51,782 nucleotides of DNA, taken from NCBI RefSeq assembly GCF_000687795.1, contig NZ_JHXT01000010.1, positions 1 to 51,782 of the forward strand, in the 5' to 3' direction. Positions 1 to 9,098 of this stretch are shown here, piece after piece. The number at the start of each line of letters is the position of its first letter. The first letter of the stretch is position 1. Origin of the DNA: Mycoplasma testudinis ATCC 43263. Lineage in GTDB: Bacteria; Bacillota_I; Bacilli_A; Mycoplasmatales; Mycoplasmoidaceae. The notes below the pieces were generated by a model. The model was not told the DNA's origin. It saw nothing but the letters and a program-made list of their open reading frames with translations, and made no database searches. Position numbers and translations under genes: made by a program.

Positions 1-95
1 GCGAAAGCGTTTCCGTTTTTTAGTATACTTTTAATAACACGATGTCAATGGTTTCAAAGAAATCTAGACATTAACACACTTAAATCATTACTTCC
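1..95 (+). repeat. 95-bp inverted repeat, left copy
   Basis: Positions 1-95 are, base for base, the reverse complement of 51476-51570. The match begins at the first base of the window, so the repeat may extend further left. It starts with a GC-richer element (GCGAAAGCGTTTCCG followed by six T), which in the right copy is one arm of a terminator-like hairpin. By analogy the left copy probably lies just downstream of a plus-strand gene outside the window. After 95 the copies diverge, then share a short T-run/CAAAA block. Identity of the two copies implies recent duplication or gene conversion. Confidence 0.95.
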
Positions 96-163
96 AAATC
101 TTTTTTTCAAAACAACTCAGGTATGCAAAATCATTATAATCAGTTTTTCTAAAAAGTAAATTT

Positions 164-172
164 TGATATAAT
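164..172 (+). promoter_or_regulatory. extended -10 promoter upstream of the Gly/Cys-rich peptide
   Basis: TGATATAAT at 164-172 matches the extended -10 form TG-N-TATAAT. No good -35 lies 17 bp upstream, as is common for extended -10 and mollicute promoters. It points at the peptide gene and would give a leader of roughly 170-190 nt. The rest of 96-346 is AT-rich and shows no gene. Confidence 0.45.
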
Positions 173-346
173 CAGAAAAATGTGATAAATATTTCCGATT
201 TATTCTATTAAATGTTCTATTCGAAGCAAATCAACGAACATATAGTCAATATAACAAGCTTTGCCTTGTTACCGCATATTTAGTATTTGCAAAACTAATT
301 TTGCTGGTTTGTTTTTTACTTTGTCTTTTTATTAAGTAAGAATAAT

Positions 347-634
347 TTGACATATAAACGAGGACTTTATGAAAAAATAAATTTTAATGTGAGAAAAACT
401 TTTTTAACAAATAATGATAGTTTTTTAAACCTAGATGGGTTAAATTTAAATGGTTTGAAGTATAACAAAGCTGCGATCGATATAGGTGGCTCCGGATGTG
501 GAGGATGTGGCGTTTCTAATGGCGGTGGATTAGGAAGCAATGGTAATATTCCTGCAGGTGGTGGAATTGGAACTGGTTGCGGTGGATGCGGTGGTTGTTG
601 TTGCTTATGTTGTTGCTGCTGCTGAGGAAAATAA
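347..634 (+). CDS. Gly/Cys-rich peptide with poly-Cys tail, TOMM/bacteriocin-precursor-like
   Basis: Seen: with UGA as Trp the frame from TTG 347 to TAA 632-634 encodes 95 residues. The first half is an ordinary Asn/Leu/Lys-rich, leader-like segment. From about residue 46 it becomes almost only Gly, Cys, Ser and Asn, with blocks GCGGCG and TGCGGCGG, and ends in CCCLCCCCC-WGK: 12 Cys in all. This leader/core layout resembles precursors of thiazole/oxazole-modified microcins (microcin B17 is Gly/Ser/Cys-rich; streptolysin S has a CCCCC block). Start problem: the best ribosome site, GAGGA 360-364, serves ATG 369, which is in another frame and stops after two Lys; one extra A in the A6 run would join it to this frame. 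Neighbours: a short ORF, an IS, and an ABC-2 permease remnant. No cyclodehydratase or dehydrogenase is in the window. Family assignment is inference from composition and context. Confidence 0.6.
360..380 (+). promoter_or_regulatory. RBS plus A6 tract at an out-of-frame ATG (possible phase switch)
   Basis: GAGGA (360-364) stands 4 nt before ATG 369-371, followed by six A (372-377) and TAA 378-380. Read as is, the ORF is Met-Lys-Lys-stop. With one more A the frame becomes Met-Lys-Lys-Ile-Asn-Phe and runs on into the Gly/Cys-rich peptide. This may be a slippage-controlled start, a fixed null mutation, or an assembly error; the alternative is initiation at TTG 347. Confidence 0.5.
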
Positions 635-637
635 AAT

Positions 638-841
638 ATGGGCAAAAAAAAGATAAAAAATAGGCTTTTATCAAAAATTTATTTAACAAATTTTTTAAAT
701 ACATATTCATATAATTCAAATAATTCTTTTTTGAAATATTCCCCATTAAACAGAAATCAAAACATATATTTAACAAATGGTTTTAATGAAAATTTAATAT
801 TTGACTTCTTTTTGAACAATTTTTCGTTGTACGATTGATAG
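638..841 (+). CDS. short ORF after the peptide, cut off at the IS boundary
   Basis: ATG 638 is preceded by GAGGA (624-628), which overlaps the end of the peptide gene, so the two are likely co-translated. It encodes 67 residues rich in Asn, Leu, Phe and Tyr with a basic start (MGKKKIKNR). With UGA read as Trp, it ends at a TAG (839-841) formed right at the left edge of the insertion sequence. It therefore looks like the N-terminal stub of a longer protein whose remainder was lost when the IS arrived. I do not recognise a family. From its place it could be the start of a maturation or immunity protein for the upstream peptide, but the sequence does not show which. Confidence 0.5.
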
Positions 842-863
842 TGGCCTCAAAAAGTTGGACTAA
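842..863 (+). repeat. IS left terminal inverted repeat
   Basis: Begins TGGCCTCAAAAAG and ends TTGGACTAA. Pairs with 2438-2459 at 17 of 22 positions; the outer five and inner nine bases are identical. Confidence 0.85.
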
Positions 864-889
864 GAAAACCAACCGAAGGGACCTTTTTC

Positions 890-1486
890 ATGAAACTATC
901 GTGCTCAATACGTAAAAAAATAATTAAACTGACTAAATTAAAAACACCAAGGTGAATAATTGCAGAAAAATTGAAGATTTCGGCTACAACGTTATATGGC
1001 TTCTTAAATATTTGAAAGTATCATGGCGATGAAGCAATAAAACCAGACCGAAAACGCCGTGACAATACTTTTGAGTTCAAAAAAATGATTGTCGAACAAA
1101 TTTGTAAGGGAAAATCCACTTGAGATCTTGCTGGAATTTACCGGATTGATAAAAATTTACCAGGTTTGTGGTACAAACTATGTGAAAAATTTGGTTATAA
1201 TGGTCTTAGAAACAGTCGCGGGGAGCGCAACATGCCTAAAAAATCACATATAAAAACTCATTTAAATGAATCTTCTAGTGAAAAGCCAGACAAAAGTGCA
1301 AGTAAAATCACTACAGATAACCCAAATTCGCAAAAATCACATAAAGAACCAAGCAAACCTCGTTCCAATGAAGAATGGGAAAAATACTGCAAAAATTTAG
1401 AAGAACAAGTTGAGTTTTGAAAAACCAAAAGTGCTTTTTCTGAAGAACTCGAAAAGGTGCTTCAAGAAATGTCAAAAAAAACATAA
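890..1486 (+). CDS. IS3-family transposase OrfA
   Basis: 198 residues from ATG 890 to TAA 1484-1486, with UGA-encoded Trp. The first ~100 residues have the helix-turn-helix character of IS3 OrfA proteins (basic, with IAEKLKISATTLYGF resembling a recognition helix). A Lys/Ser-rich linker follows, then a predicted helical C-terminal part (EEWEKYCKNLEEQVEF) of the leucine-zipper type used for OrfA/OrfAB pairing. It is longer than the usual ~100-aa OrfA. Near its end an A8 run (1474-1481) precedes the stop. A -1 slip there would fuse it to OrfB, the normal way IS3 elements make transposase. Confidence 0.85.
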
Positions 1487-2421
1487 ATTTAGCAAAAACA
1501 AATGCGATTCTTAGGCTACTAAATCGCAGTCACAAACTTAAACTTTTTTTAGTTGTTGCTCAATTGTCAAAATCAACATATTTTTACAACGTTTCATTAC
1601 TCAATAAAGCTGATAAATATGAAGATTTAAAGTCAAAGATTAAGGCAGTATTTGAAAAACACAAGGGCAGATATGGTAATCGAAAGATTACCATTGAATT
1701 AAATGAACAATCCGGCGACAAAAAATTAAATCGCAAACTTGTTGCCAAATTGATGAAAGAAATGAATCTTGAAGGCAAACGTGCTCAAGCCAAAAAATAT
1801 AAAAGTTATATTGGATCTGAATACAGAAAAATTCCTAATTTATTACGCGTTAAAATTTATGATTCAACAACTAAAAAATTCAAATGAGTTCATAAATTTA
1901 AACCGGAAAACCCATATGCCGTTTTTGCAACTGATATTTCGGTGTTTGTTTACCGCGGAATTCACATTTATTATTCCGTTCTACTTGATTTATTTAATCA
2001 AGAACCTGTGGCGCACACATTTTCGTTAAATCCTACTGCTGAACTAGCGATTGAAATGATTCAAAAGGCAATAAATGCAATCGGCCTTGACAAAATGAAA
2101 GAAGCAATCATACACTCTGATCAAGGGATTCAATACACTAGTAATGAATACATGTCATTTTTAAAAGACAATGGGTTCATTCAAAGTATGTCCCGAAGAG
2201 GAAAAACAGTTGATAATATCATTCCCGAAACTTATTTTTCAAGAATGAAACGAGAAATGTAGCACGGAATGAGAAATAAGTATGAATCAGTAGATGCTGT
2301 ATACAATGCTTTTGAAGATTACCGAGAATATTTTACCTTTAAACGCATTATGTTATCACTTGGAGGAAGAACTCCTCATAGGTACAAAAATGATTACTTT
2401 TGTAAAAAAGCAATGTTGTAA
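1471..2421 (+). pseudogene. IS3-family transposase OrfB with internal stop
   Basis: The -1 frame relative to orfA is open from the A8 slippery run at 1474-1481. The integrase core shows the first Asp in FATDISVF, the second in HSDQGIQYTS and the Glu in DNIIPETYF followed by KREM. Directly after KREM a TAG (2260-2262) interrupts the frame; family members carry an aromatic codon around here (KREMYYG type). The frame resumes with the usual tail (YREYFTFKR...LSLGGRTP) to TAA 2419-2421. All three catalytic acids precede the stop, but the C-terminal ~50 residues would be missing, so loss of function is likely. TAG readthrough cannot be excluded. Confidence 0.85.
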
Positions 2422-2437
2422 TTTAAAATTAACTTAA

Positions 2438-2459
2438 TTAGTCCAATATTATTGGGCCA
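2438..2459 (-). repeat. IS right terminal inverted repeat
   Basis: Reads TTAGTCCAATATT...GGGCCA on the plus strand, the reverse complement of the left end with five mismatches. The adjoining C2460 mirrors G841, so the outer boundary could be one base longer on each side. Confidence 0.85.
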
Positions 2460-2972
2460 CCATCTTCCATTCTCTTGTTTTATTCTCTTTTCAGTACAAT
2501 AATTTACTTTTTTGAAATTTTTATTGGCATTGTCGCGTTTAGCGGAACAGCCACTGCGTCATTTATATTGATAAATTGAATAAATACTTTGCTTGTAGTT
2601 TTAACTTGCTGTTTTTTTGCTGGTGCTCTTTCATTTAAAGTAAATGGAATTCGTAATTATGATCTTATATTGAATATAGTTTACACTGTTTTTATGCTTT
2701 TTTCTGGTTACACTATTCCCTATTTTTTATTTAATGGCACGCTAGACGTATTCGCTAAAGGATGATTCAATTATTTTCAAACTTTGATTCCAATTGGTGT
2801 AAATGTGCAATTAGCTGTTTATTTTAATAACAACTTGTTTGGTAATGCAATGCTAATTGTAAACGACGGTTGGTATATTTTATTCTTGATCAGTATTTCT
2901 TACCTATTCTTGAGTGTCTTGTTATTTTTAATCTTTTTAAAGAATTTAAATAAGCAAACTGCACTTCATTAA
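2460..2972 (+). pseudogene. ABC-2 type transporter permease, 5'-truncated by the IS
   Basis: The frame is open from the IS edge to TAA 2970-2972 (170 codons, no start codon of its own near the edge). It encodes about five hydrophobic segments, including LLVVLTCCFFAGALSF, a FSGYTIPYFLF segment that fits the conserved 'SG..xP' region of ABC-2 permeases, and a final YLFLSVLLFLIFLKN helix. This is the C-terminal half of a drug/peptide-export permease. The N-terminal half is absent upstream of the IS, so DNA was lost rather than simply split. Export permeases of this type accompany streptolysin-S-like and other bacteriocin clusters, which fits the poly-Cys peptide upstream; that link is inference. 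Confidence 0.7.
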
Positions 2973-3181
2973 ACTGCTAGATTTAAATATTTTTCAGACC
3001 TAATTTTTTGAAAAGGTATCTTAAATGTTGCATAGAATCCATTTTTTCTTATTTCTTCGTTAATTATTTTTTCAGGTTAGCTTTTTCTGCTTTTTTTGTC
3101 GTTTTTATGAAGTCCCATTTTTATTTAATTATTTTCGGTAGTTAAATAAATTTATAATTAATTACTACTTTGAGGTACATT

Positions 3182-5107
3182 ATGGCAGGCGCTTTATATC
3201 AGAAATATCGACCATTTAGTTTTGCGGAAGTTTTTGGCGAAACTCACATTGTTAAGGCTTTAACAAATGCCATTAATGGTGGACAAATGTCTCACGCATA
3301 TATTTTTTCAGGACCACGAGGAATTGGAAAAACCACAATAGCCAAAATTCTAGCAAAAGCTATTAATTGCTTAACTCCTAAAAACGGAGATGCTTGTAAC
3401 GAGTGTACGAGTTGTACTAAAATAAATAATCTTCATACAATGGATGTTCAAGAGCTTGACGCTGCAAGTAATAATGGTGTTGCAGAAATAAGACAAATTA
3501 TAGATTCAGTTAATTACTTACCAACTGATTTACAAAAAAAAGTATATATTTTAGATGAAGCGCATATGCTTACCACTGGGGCATGAAATGCCTTACTGAA
3601 AACGTTAGAAGAATGTCCATCTCATGTTGTCTTCATTTTTGCAACCACGGAATATCATAAGATTCCTTTGACGATTATTTCTAGGTGTCAATGCTATAGT
3701 TTTAAACGGTTAACTGTCGAATTATTAAGTGAATTGTTGTCAAAAGTTGCTAAGAAAGAGCAAATTAAAATAGAACCAGAAGCAATAGAAAAACTAGCAG
3801 TACTTGCCGATGGATCTGCACGAGATGCGATTAGTTCCTTAGATCAAATCAGCTCGTATTCCATTAATACTAAAATTAACACCGAAGATATTGATAGTAT
3901 TTTTGGTCTATTGGATCAATCCAAAAAAATTGAATTTATTAATTTGCTGGCTCGCAACGATATTAGCGCAGCGTTATCTCAAATTGAACAATATGAGGCT
4001 GATGGCGTCCACTTTGGACAGTTGATTGAAGATACTTTTGGTTTTTTTATAGATATCTATTTATATACAAAAACTAATTCTAAAAGCAATCCAAAAAATT
4101 TTCATAAAAAAGATTGAAATAAAATTGAAATGAGTGGTTCGCAAGCTCTTGTATTTGCTGAAATTTGAGAAGAACTAACTGGAAAAATTAAACATAATCA
4201 GAACATTAAATATAATTTGGAGTTAGCAATCTTTAAGGGAATTAATACTAACTCAAAAAACTCTAATAACACTGCTGTTATTTCATCTGATTCATTAAAA
4301 AAAGTTCATGTAGTTTCTAGAAAAGACACTAATATTGCAGATGATTCTTCTTTATCCAACCAAAGCTCTTCCAGACAGTCTGCGGATTTTATTGTTCCTT
4401 TAAGTGATTTAAAATCTTCAGATATTCATGAAATAACACAAAAAAATATAGAAAATCTAGATGCAGTTTTTGAAACAAAAGAATATGACTTACCTCAAGA
4501 TAAAGGTGTTAAAAGTGTCTCTGCTGATGTAAAAAATGATGATAAAAAAGACGGTTCTAATTCATTAAACATACAAGAAAATCATAAATCCGCATCTCAA
4601 GATACAACTTCACAAATATCTAAAAAAATTGATGGCATTAGTGTTGAAGAAATATTTATTAAATTAGCCGCTTATCATAACCCTAAAATTCAAAAAGATA
4701 ATCAGGCGATTTTAGAAGTTTTAAAAAGTAAGGAATGGTTTCAAAATGAACCAATTTCGAATTTGTTAATTGATGCGACAAAAGTCTTGATTGCAGCAGA
4801 CGAAGGAATTGTTGTTTTATTTGAAAATGAAGATGAAAGCATCTTATTGAATGCAAAAAGTCAAACCGTTGAATTTATTCATTTTTGCAATCAGTTATTT
4901 GGTAAACCATTATACGTAATTGGAGTTACTAAATCAATGGCCAAAAATTGAACTAATAATTTCAAGAAAATTAAAAGTGAAAAGACAATTGAACGTTTAG
5001 ACTTAAGCCAGATTAGCAAGTTTATTATTAAAAAACCTTCTACTGAAGAAATTGCCTTAGATTATTTCGGTGACGATTTGAAAATCGAAGATTCATCAGA
5101 CGAGTAA
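3182..5107 (+). CDS. dnaX: DNA polymerase III subunit gamma/tau
   Basis: Clamp-loader ATPase and organiser of the replicative polymerase. 641 residues. Start ATG 3182 follows GAGG (3172-3175); an in-frame TTG at 3170 is less likely. Visible: N-terminal YQKYRPFSFAEV, Walker A GPRGIGKTT (~residues 45-53), zinc-binding Cys cluster (C-x8-C-x2-C-x2-C, ~68-82), DEAH Walker B (LDEAHML), sensor region IFATTE and the arginine-finger SRCQ motif. The middle part is a low-complexity Ser/Asn/Asp/Lys-rich linker (~residues 345-490) before a conserved C-terminal tau-like domain. TGA codons for Trp occur at several places. recR follows after 22 bp, the usual dnaX-recR pairing. Confidence 0.95.
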
Positions 5108-5129
5108 TAACTGTTTACGGGATTGTTAA

Positions 5130-5732
5130 ATGAAATACGAATTTATAGAATTTGAATATTTGGTAGATGCAATTCGTGTTTTGCCAGGAATTGGTACTAA
5201 ATCAGCTCGGAAAATAGCTTTTTTCTTAATTAAGAAAGATCATCGTTTTATTAAAGAATTTATTGAACGATTAAATCATGCACGGAGTTCTATTTTAGCC
5301 TGTATTAATTGCGGAAATTGATCAAAAGACAATATTTGTGAAATTTGTAACTCTTCTAATCGTGAAAAAGATAAATTATGTATAGTAGCAACCGTAGATG
5401 ATTTAATGACAATCGAATCTTGTCAAGGTTTTAACGGTGTTTATCATGTTTTAAATGGAGAATTATCAAAAGCAAAAAATATTAATCCAGAACACCTTAA
5501 TCTTGATACTTTAATTCCCCGTATTAAACGTGAAAAAATTAAAGAAGTATTGATTGCTACTAACTTTACCATTGAAGGAGAACTAACAGCTAACTATATT
5601 AAAATTTTATTAAAAGATAGTGATGTTTCAATTTTCCGAATTGCTTTTGGATTACCAGTAAATTCCCAAATTGATTATGCTGATGGGATGACTTTAAAGC
5701 TGGCAATTGAAAACAAAAATAAGATTAAATAA
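5130..5732 (+). CDS. recR: recombination mediator RecR
   Basis: 200 residues, the normal size. RecR forms a ring clamp that loads RecA at gaps and breaks. Seen: N-terminal helix-hairpin-helix (VLPGIGTKSARKIAFFL), a four-Cys zinc finger (CINCGNWSKDNICEIC), Toprim domain beginning IVATVDDLM, and the C-terminal ATP/DNA-interaction segment (ATNFTIEGELTANYI). The finger contains a UGA-encoded Trp. ATG 5130 has only a weak upstream GG-containing site, consistent with coupling to dnaX. Confidence 0.95.
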
Positions 5733-5829
5733 AGATTAATTTTTCTGGCTTAAATATTTTAATTTTGAAAAATTCAATTTACTTTAACAACTCTTTTTTT
5801 GAGTGCTTTTGTACTTAACGTCATTAAAA

Positions 5830-5851
5830 AAACTAGGGGTAGCCCTAGTTT
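5830..5851 (-). terminator. intrinsic terminator after the flavodoxin gene
   Basis: Perfect 9-bp stem AAACTAGGG / CCCTAGTTT with a 4-nt loop. Read on the minus strand it is followed by a T run (seven T), so it terminates the flavodoxin/HAD transcript. On the plus strand there is no T run behind it, but the hairpin may still help end recR. Confidence 0.8.
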
Positions 5852-5921
5852 AAATATTAAAAATATTTACCATATCAAAAAAAGACAATTTATGATTTCC
5901 AACTTTTTGTCTTATGTGAAT

Positions 5922-6419
5922 TTATTCTAAATCCGGTTTAATTTTTGCAACTCAGTCCTTAACTTGATCTTCAATTTTTTCTGGAAAGTTATCGTAGTCC
6001 AATGGCAAACCTACAAATTGATCACCGACAACAGCTAATGAATCGCCAAAATTATAGTCTTTTTTATCAACAAAGCCAACAAATTTAGGATGTTTTTTTT
6101 GAAGGTGTTTATATAAACTTCCTAGACCATTGCAAAATGTAAAGGCATATATTTGGCTGTCTCCCAAACCAAATAAAGCTACTGTTTTGTCTTTAATTTC
6201 TAATTTTTTGAAATCAAATTCTAATCAATCATCTTGCATATCGCCAACACCTCATGTTGAAGTACCCAAAATTAATTTATCGTATTCATTTAAGGCTTCG
6301 GGCGTAGTTTCGCTGATGTTAATGATATGATTATCTGCAATGTTTAATTCTTTTCCAATAATTTTTGCAACAGTCGCTGTATTTCCTAGATTGCTTCCGT
6401 ATACAATTGCAATTGCCAT
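5922..6419 (-). CDS. flavodoxin
   Basis: 165 residues, a short-chain electron carrier binding FMN. The N-terminus shows the phosphate-binding loop YGSNLGNTATVA after a MAIAIV beta strand; later strands contain LGTSTWGVGDMQDDW and LFGLGDSQIYAFTFCNG, the two loops that pack on the isoalloxazine ring. The stop of the upstream HAD gene and this ATG are 2 nt apart, so the two are co-transcribed. Redox partner not identifiable here. TGA codons for Trp are present. Confidence 0.9.
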
Positions 6420-6421
6420 AA

Positions 6422-7333
6422 TTAGTTATTTTCCCCTTTGGTAGTTTTGTTTAGAATATTTTTTTCAATCCACAATGCGACCCCATCTTCATTAACATCT
6501 CTACAGATATATTTAGCACACTCTTTTGCTGTAAGATGTCCGTTTTCCATCGCAACTCCTCAGTGCGATCATTTTAGCATTTCAATGTCATTTTTGTTAT
6601 CTCCAAAAACCGCAGTATTGAATGGTGACATACCTTTTAATAAATATTGAGAAATGTATTTTAAGGCAGACACTTTAGATACATTTAGTGGAAGGATTTG
6701 AATAACACGGTTATACCTTATGAAATGTGCATCAAATTGATTGCATAATAATTCAATTTCTTTTTGCATTTGCCATGTCATTTTTTCAATCATAATTAAA
6801 ATTGTATTGACTTTTTCAAACGGTAAATCTCATGTTGTTTCTGGATTTAAGCGGACCGAATACAAAAAATCATTTTCGGGGAACAATTCTTTTTCTAAAT
6901 ACATCTCTTCTTCAGCAGTCATTCAGTCATCAGTTTCACTTAAATATGTCGTATAGTCACTTATTAAAAAGAACGGGACGTCTTGATTCCGATTAATAAT
7001 CTTATTAAAGCTATAAATTAATCCTGGGTGTAAACATTCACTAAGTAGCAACTTATTTTTTAAATAAATTTGAGCACCGTCTAAACAAACAACCGGAATA
7101 TCAATCTTTAGTTTTTGGATTATAGGATAAGTTTTTTGATAAGAACGACCCGTTGCAATTCCAAATCCAAGAGCTAAATCTTGGCAAGTTTTAATTGCTT
7201 TTTGATTACGTTCTGATATTTCCAATAAGTCGTTAAAAGTGTATTTTCCGTAGCGGCAAGTTTCTTTGGATACTTTCGGAACAATTGTTTCGTCTAGATC
7301 ACTGTAAATATATTTGATTTTGTTTGAGTTCAT
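6422..7333 (-). CDS. Cof-type HAD-IIB family hydrolase
   Basis: 303 residues. HAD phosphatase of the Cof/YidA class; such proteins dephosphorylate sugar phosphates, FMN-related or other small phosphoesters, and the substrate is not predictable. Motif I is SDLDETIV (nucleophile and acid Asp), motif II the FGIATGR region, motif IV GDNKNDIEML. The cap domain lies between about residues 90 and 200. It shares a transcript with the downstream flavodoxin, which would fit a flavin-linked role, but that is only context. Start ATG 7333; no strong SD is visible. Confidence 0.88.
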
Positions 7334-7657
7334 AGTAATTTAATTTGGTTGGTTGTTTTGGTTTAAGAATTTTATTTTAACCTTACTTTAGTATATTATA
7401 TAAGCATTTTTGCTGCTCTTAAAAGAAATTACCCGTAAACGCTATTAAATTATGTTTTAAAATTTCTTTTGGTTAGAATTTAGAATTTGATTGATGAAGT
7501 TTTAAATAAATTATCTTGATTATTAAAAACGATTATTTATGAAACACAATTTGGATGCATATAAATAAAAAATGAAGTTAAAATAACAAGCAATTCTAAA
7601 AGATTTTTGAGCAATGTAGTTGTCGGATTGAATCTAAAAAACAAAAGGATAAAACAA
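7334..7657. other. divergent intergenic region between HAD hydrolase and pth
   Basis: 324 bp of AT-rich DNA with no convincing gene. It must contain the promoters of both divergent units; a TATATTATATAAG stretch near 7393-7405 is a candidate -10 region. I see no clear operator, hairpin or RNA gene. Confidence 0.5.
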
Positions 7658-8227
7658 ATGGCCATTAAATTAATTGTTGGTTTAGGTAACCCCGGTTCAC
7701 AATATGATAATACGCGACACAATGTCGGATTTAAAGTTATTGACCAATTGTTGGATACGTTAAATTTGACTTTAGATGAAACCAAATTCGATGGAACATT
7801 TACAAAAACCAATATCAACGGACAAACAGTAATTCTTGCAAAACCATTAACTTTTATGAATTTATCGGGTAATTTTGTTCGGAGTTTATGTGACTTTTAT
7901 AAAATTTGACCACAGCACATATTAGTTGTTTATGACGAACTTGCATTTGATTTAGGGCACCTCAAACTAAAAGCACATGGATCAGGTGGTGGTCATAATG
8001 GAATGCAAAATATCATTAGCCGAATGGGAACAGAGAAAATAAAGCGAATTCGAATTGGAATTGCTAATAAAATGATTGGTGATCGAGCCAAATTTGTTTT
8101 AGGTCAATTTCGAATGGATGAAGTTGTTACTTTACAAACTATTGTAGCTAATGCAACAACTATTTGTTATGAATTTATTAATAGTGAATCATTTGACCAA
8201 TTAATGAATAAATACAATGGGAAATAA
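7658..8227 (+). CDS. pth: peptidyl-tRNA hydrolase
   Basis: 189 residues; releases peptide from prematurely dropped peptidyl-tRNA. Start ATG 7658 with AAAGG 8 nt upstream is preferred over an in-frame TTG at 7607, because the family begins exactly at the strand [11 protein letters not shown]. Catalytic features: Asn of GLGNPG, His of TRHNVGF, Asp of VYDELAFD, and the SGGGHNG loop. It overlaps tilS by 11 bp, a tight pth-tilS unit also known from M. genitalium. Confidence 0.95.
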
Positions 8228-9098
8228 TCGTTTTTTATTAGCGGTATCAGGCGGGCCTGATTCCATGGCTTTATTAGATCAGTATGGAAATGATTGCACT
8301 GGAGTTTTACACGTGAACTACCACAAACGAGATTCTAGCGAACGCGACCAATTAATTGTGGAGAATTATTGTAAACTACACAATATCCCGGTTTTTGTAG
8401 AACATTTCAAAAAAACTTCTTCTAATGAGGGCAAAAACCAAAATTTTCAAACAGTGGCTCGATTGTTCCGTTACCATTTTTTTCAAAATAAATGTATTGA
8501 ACTTGGTGTTAATACAGTTTATGTTGCTCATCATTGAAATGATTTCATTGAAACTGCTTGGATGCAAGTTCAAAGAAAATCAAAAACTTTATTTTTGGGA
8601 ATTAAACAAACGAACACGGTCTTTGGAATCAAAATTTTTCGCCCGTTTTTAAATACTAAAAAAGTTTCCTTAATTGATTATTGTCATCAGCATAAAATCC
8701 CTTACGGAATTGACGAATCTAATTTACTGCCCGTTTATTCAAGAAATAAAGCACGAATCGAAATAGCTTCGTGAACTGCTGAAAGAATACTCGAGTTTGA
8801 GAAATATGTCCTGTCGTTTAATAAAAATAATGAAGCCAAATTGAAGTCGATTCACAAGTCTTTTGATTTATGAAAACAAACTGAATATAACATCGATTTT
8901 TTTGAAAGTCTTGATATAGATTATCAACCCCATATTTTATATTTATTCTTATGATCATTAGCCGTAACTCCAAATACAAATAAAATTAATTTGATACAAG
9001 ATTTCATAAAAAAAGGCAATTCCAAAAAAAACTTGAGAATTGCTTGTAATGTTTTTTTGAAGGTTCAAAAAAACTGTTTAATAGTGTTTAATAATTAA
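8217..9098 (+). CDS. tilS: tRNA(Ile)-lysidine synthase
   Basis: 293 residues. Converts C34 of the CAU-anticodon tRNA-Ile to lysidine, so that it reads AUA. N-terminal PP-loop AVSGGPDSMALLD binds ATP; HVNYHKR and AHHWNDFIET are the family's conserved second and third motifs. The protein is short and lacks the extra C-terminal domain of E. coli TilS, as is usual in mollicutes. It starts inside pth. Its stop (9096-9098) overlaps the stop of the convergent HAD gene (9095-9097), leaving no room for a terminator. Confidence 0.95.

Larger units (their letters stand above)
842..2459 (+). mobile_element. IS3-family insertion sequence (about 1.6 kb, decayed)
   Basis: Bounded by imperfect 22-bp terminal inverted repeats (842-863 and 2438-2459, 17 of 22 positions matching, starting TGGCC and ending GGACTAA on the inner side). 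It carries two overlapping frames, orfA with an HTH region and orfB with an IS3/retroviral-type DDE integrase domain. No 3-4 bp target duplication is visible: the left flank reads GATAG, the right flank CCATC. The orfB frame has an internal TAG, so the element is probably no longer autonomous. It separates a truncated ORF from a 5'-truncated permease gene. Confidence 0.9.

Noticed and set aside
1-165. Open frame from position 1 (AKAFPFFSILL...) as the tail of a transposase
   Set aside because: In the right copy the same frame ends soon after the repeat and has no start; composition is that of AT-rich intergenic DNA.
367-645. Minus-strand Pro/His-rich ORF opposite the Gly/Cys peptide
   Set aside because: It mirrors the GC-rich Gly/Cys core (Gly/Cys codons read as Pro/Gln/His); no ribosome site and no independent signal.
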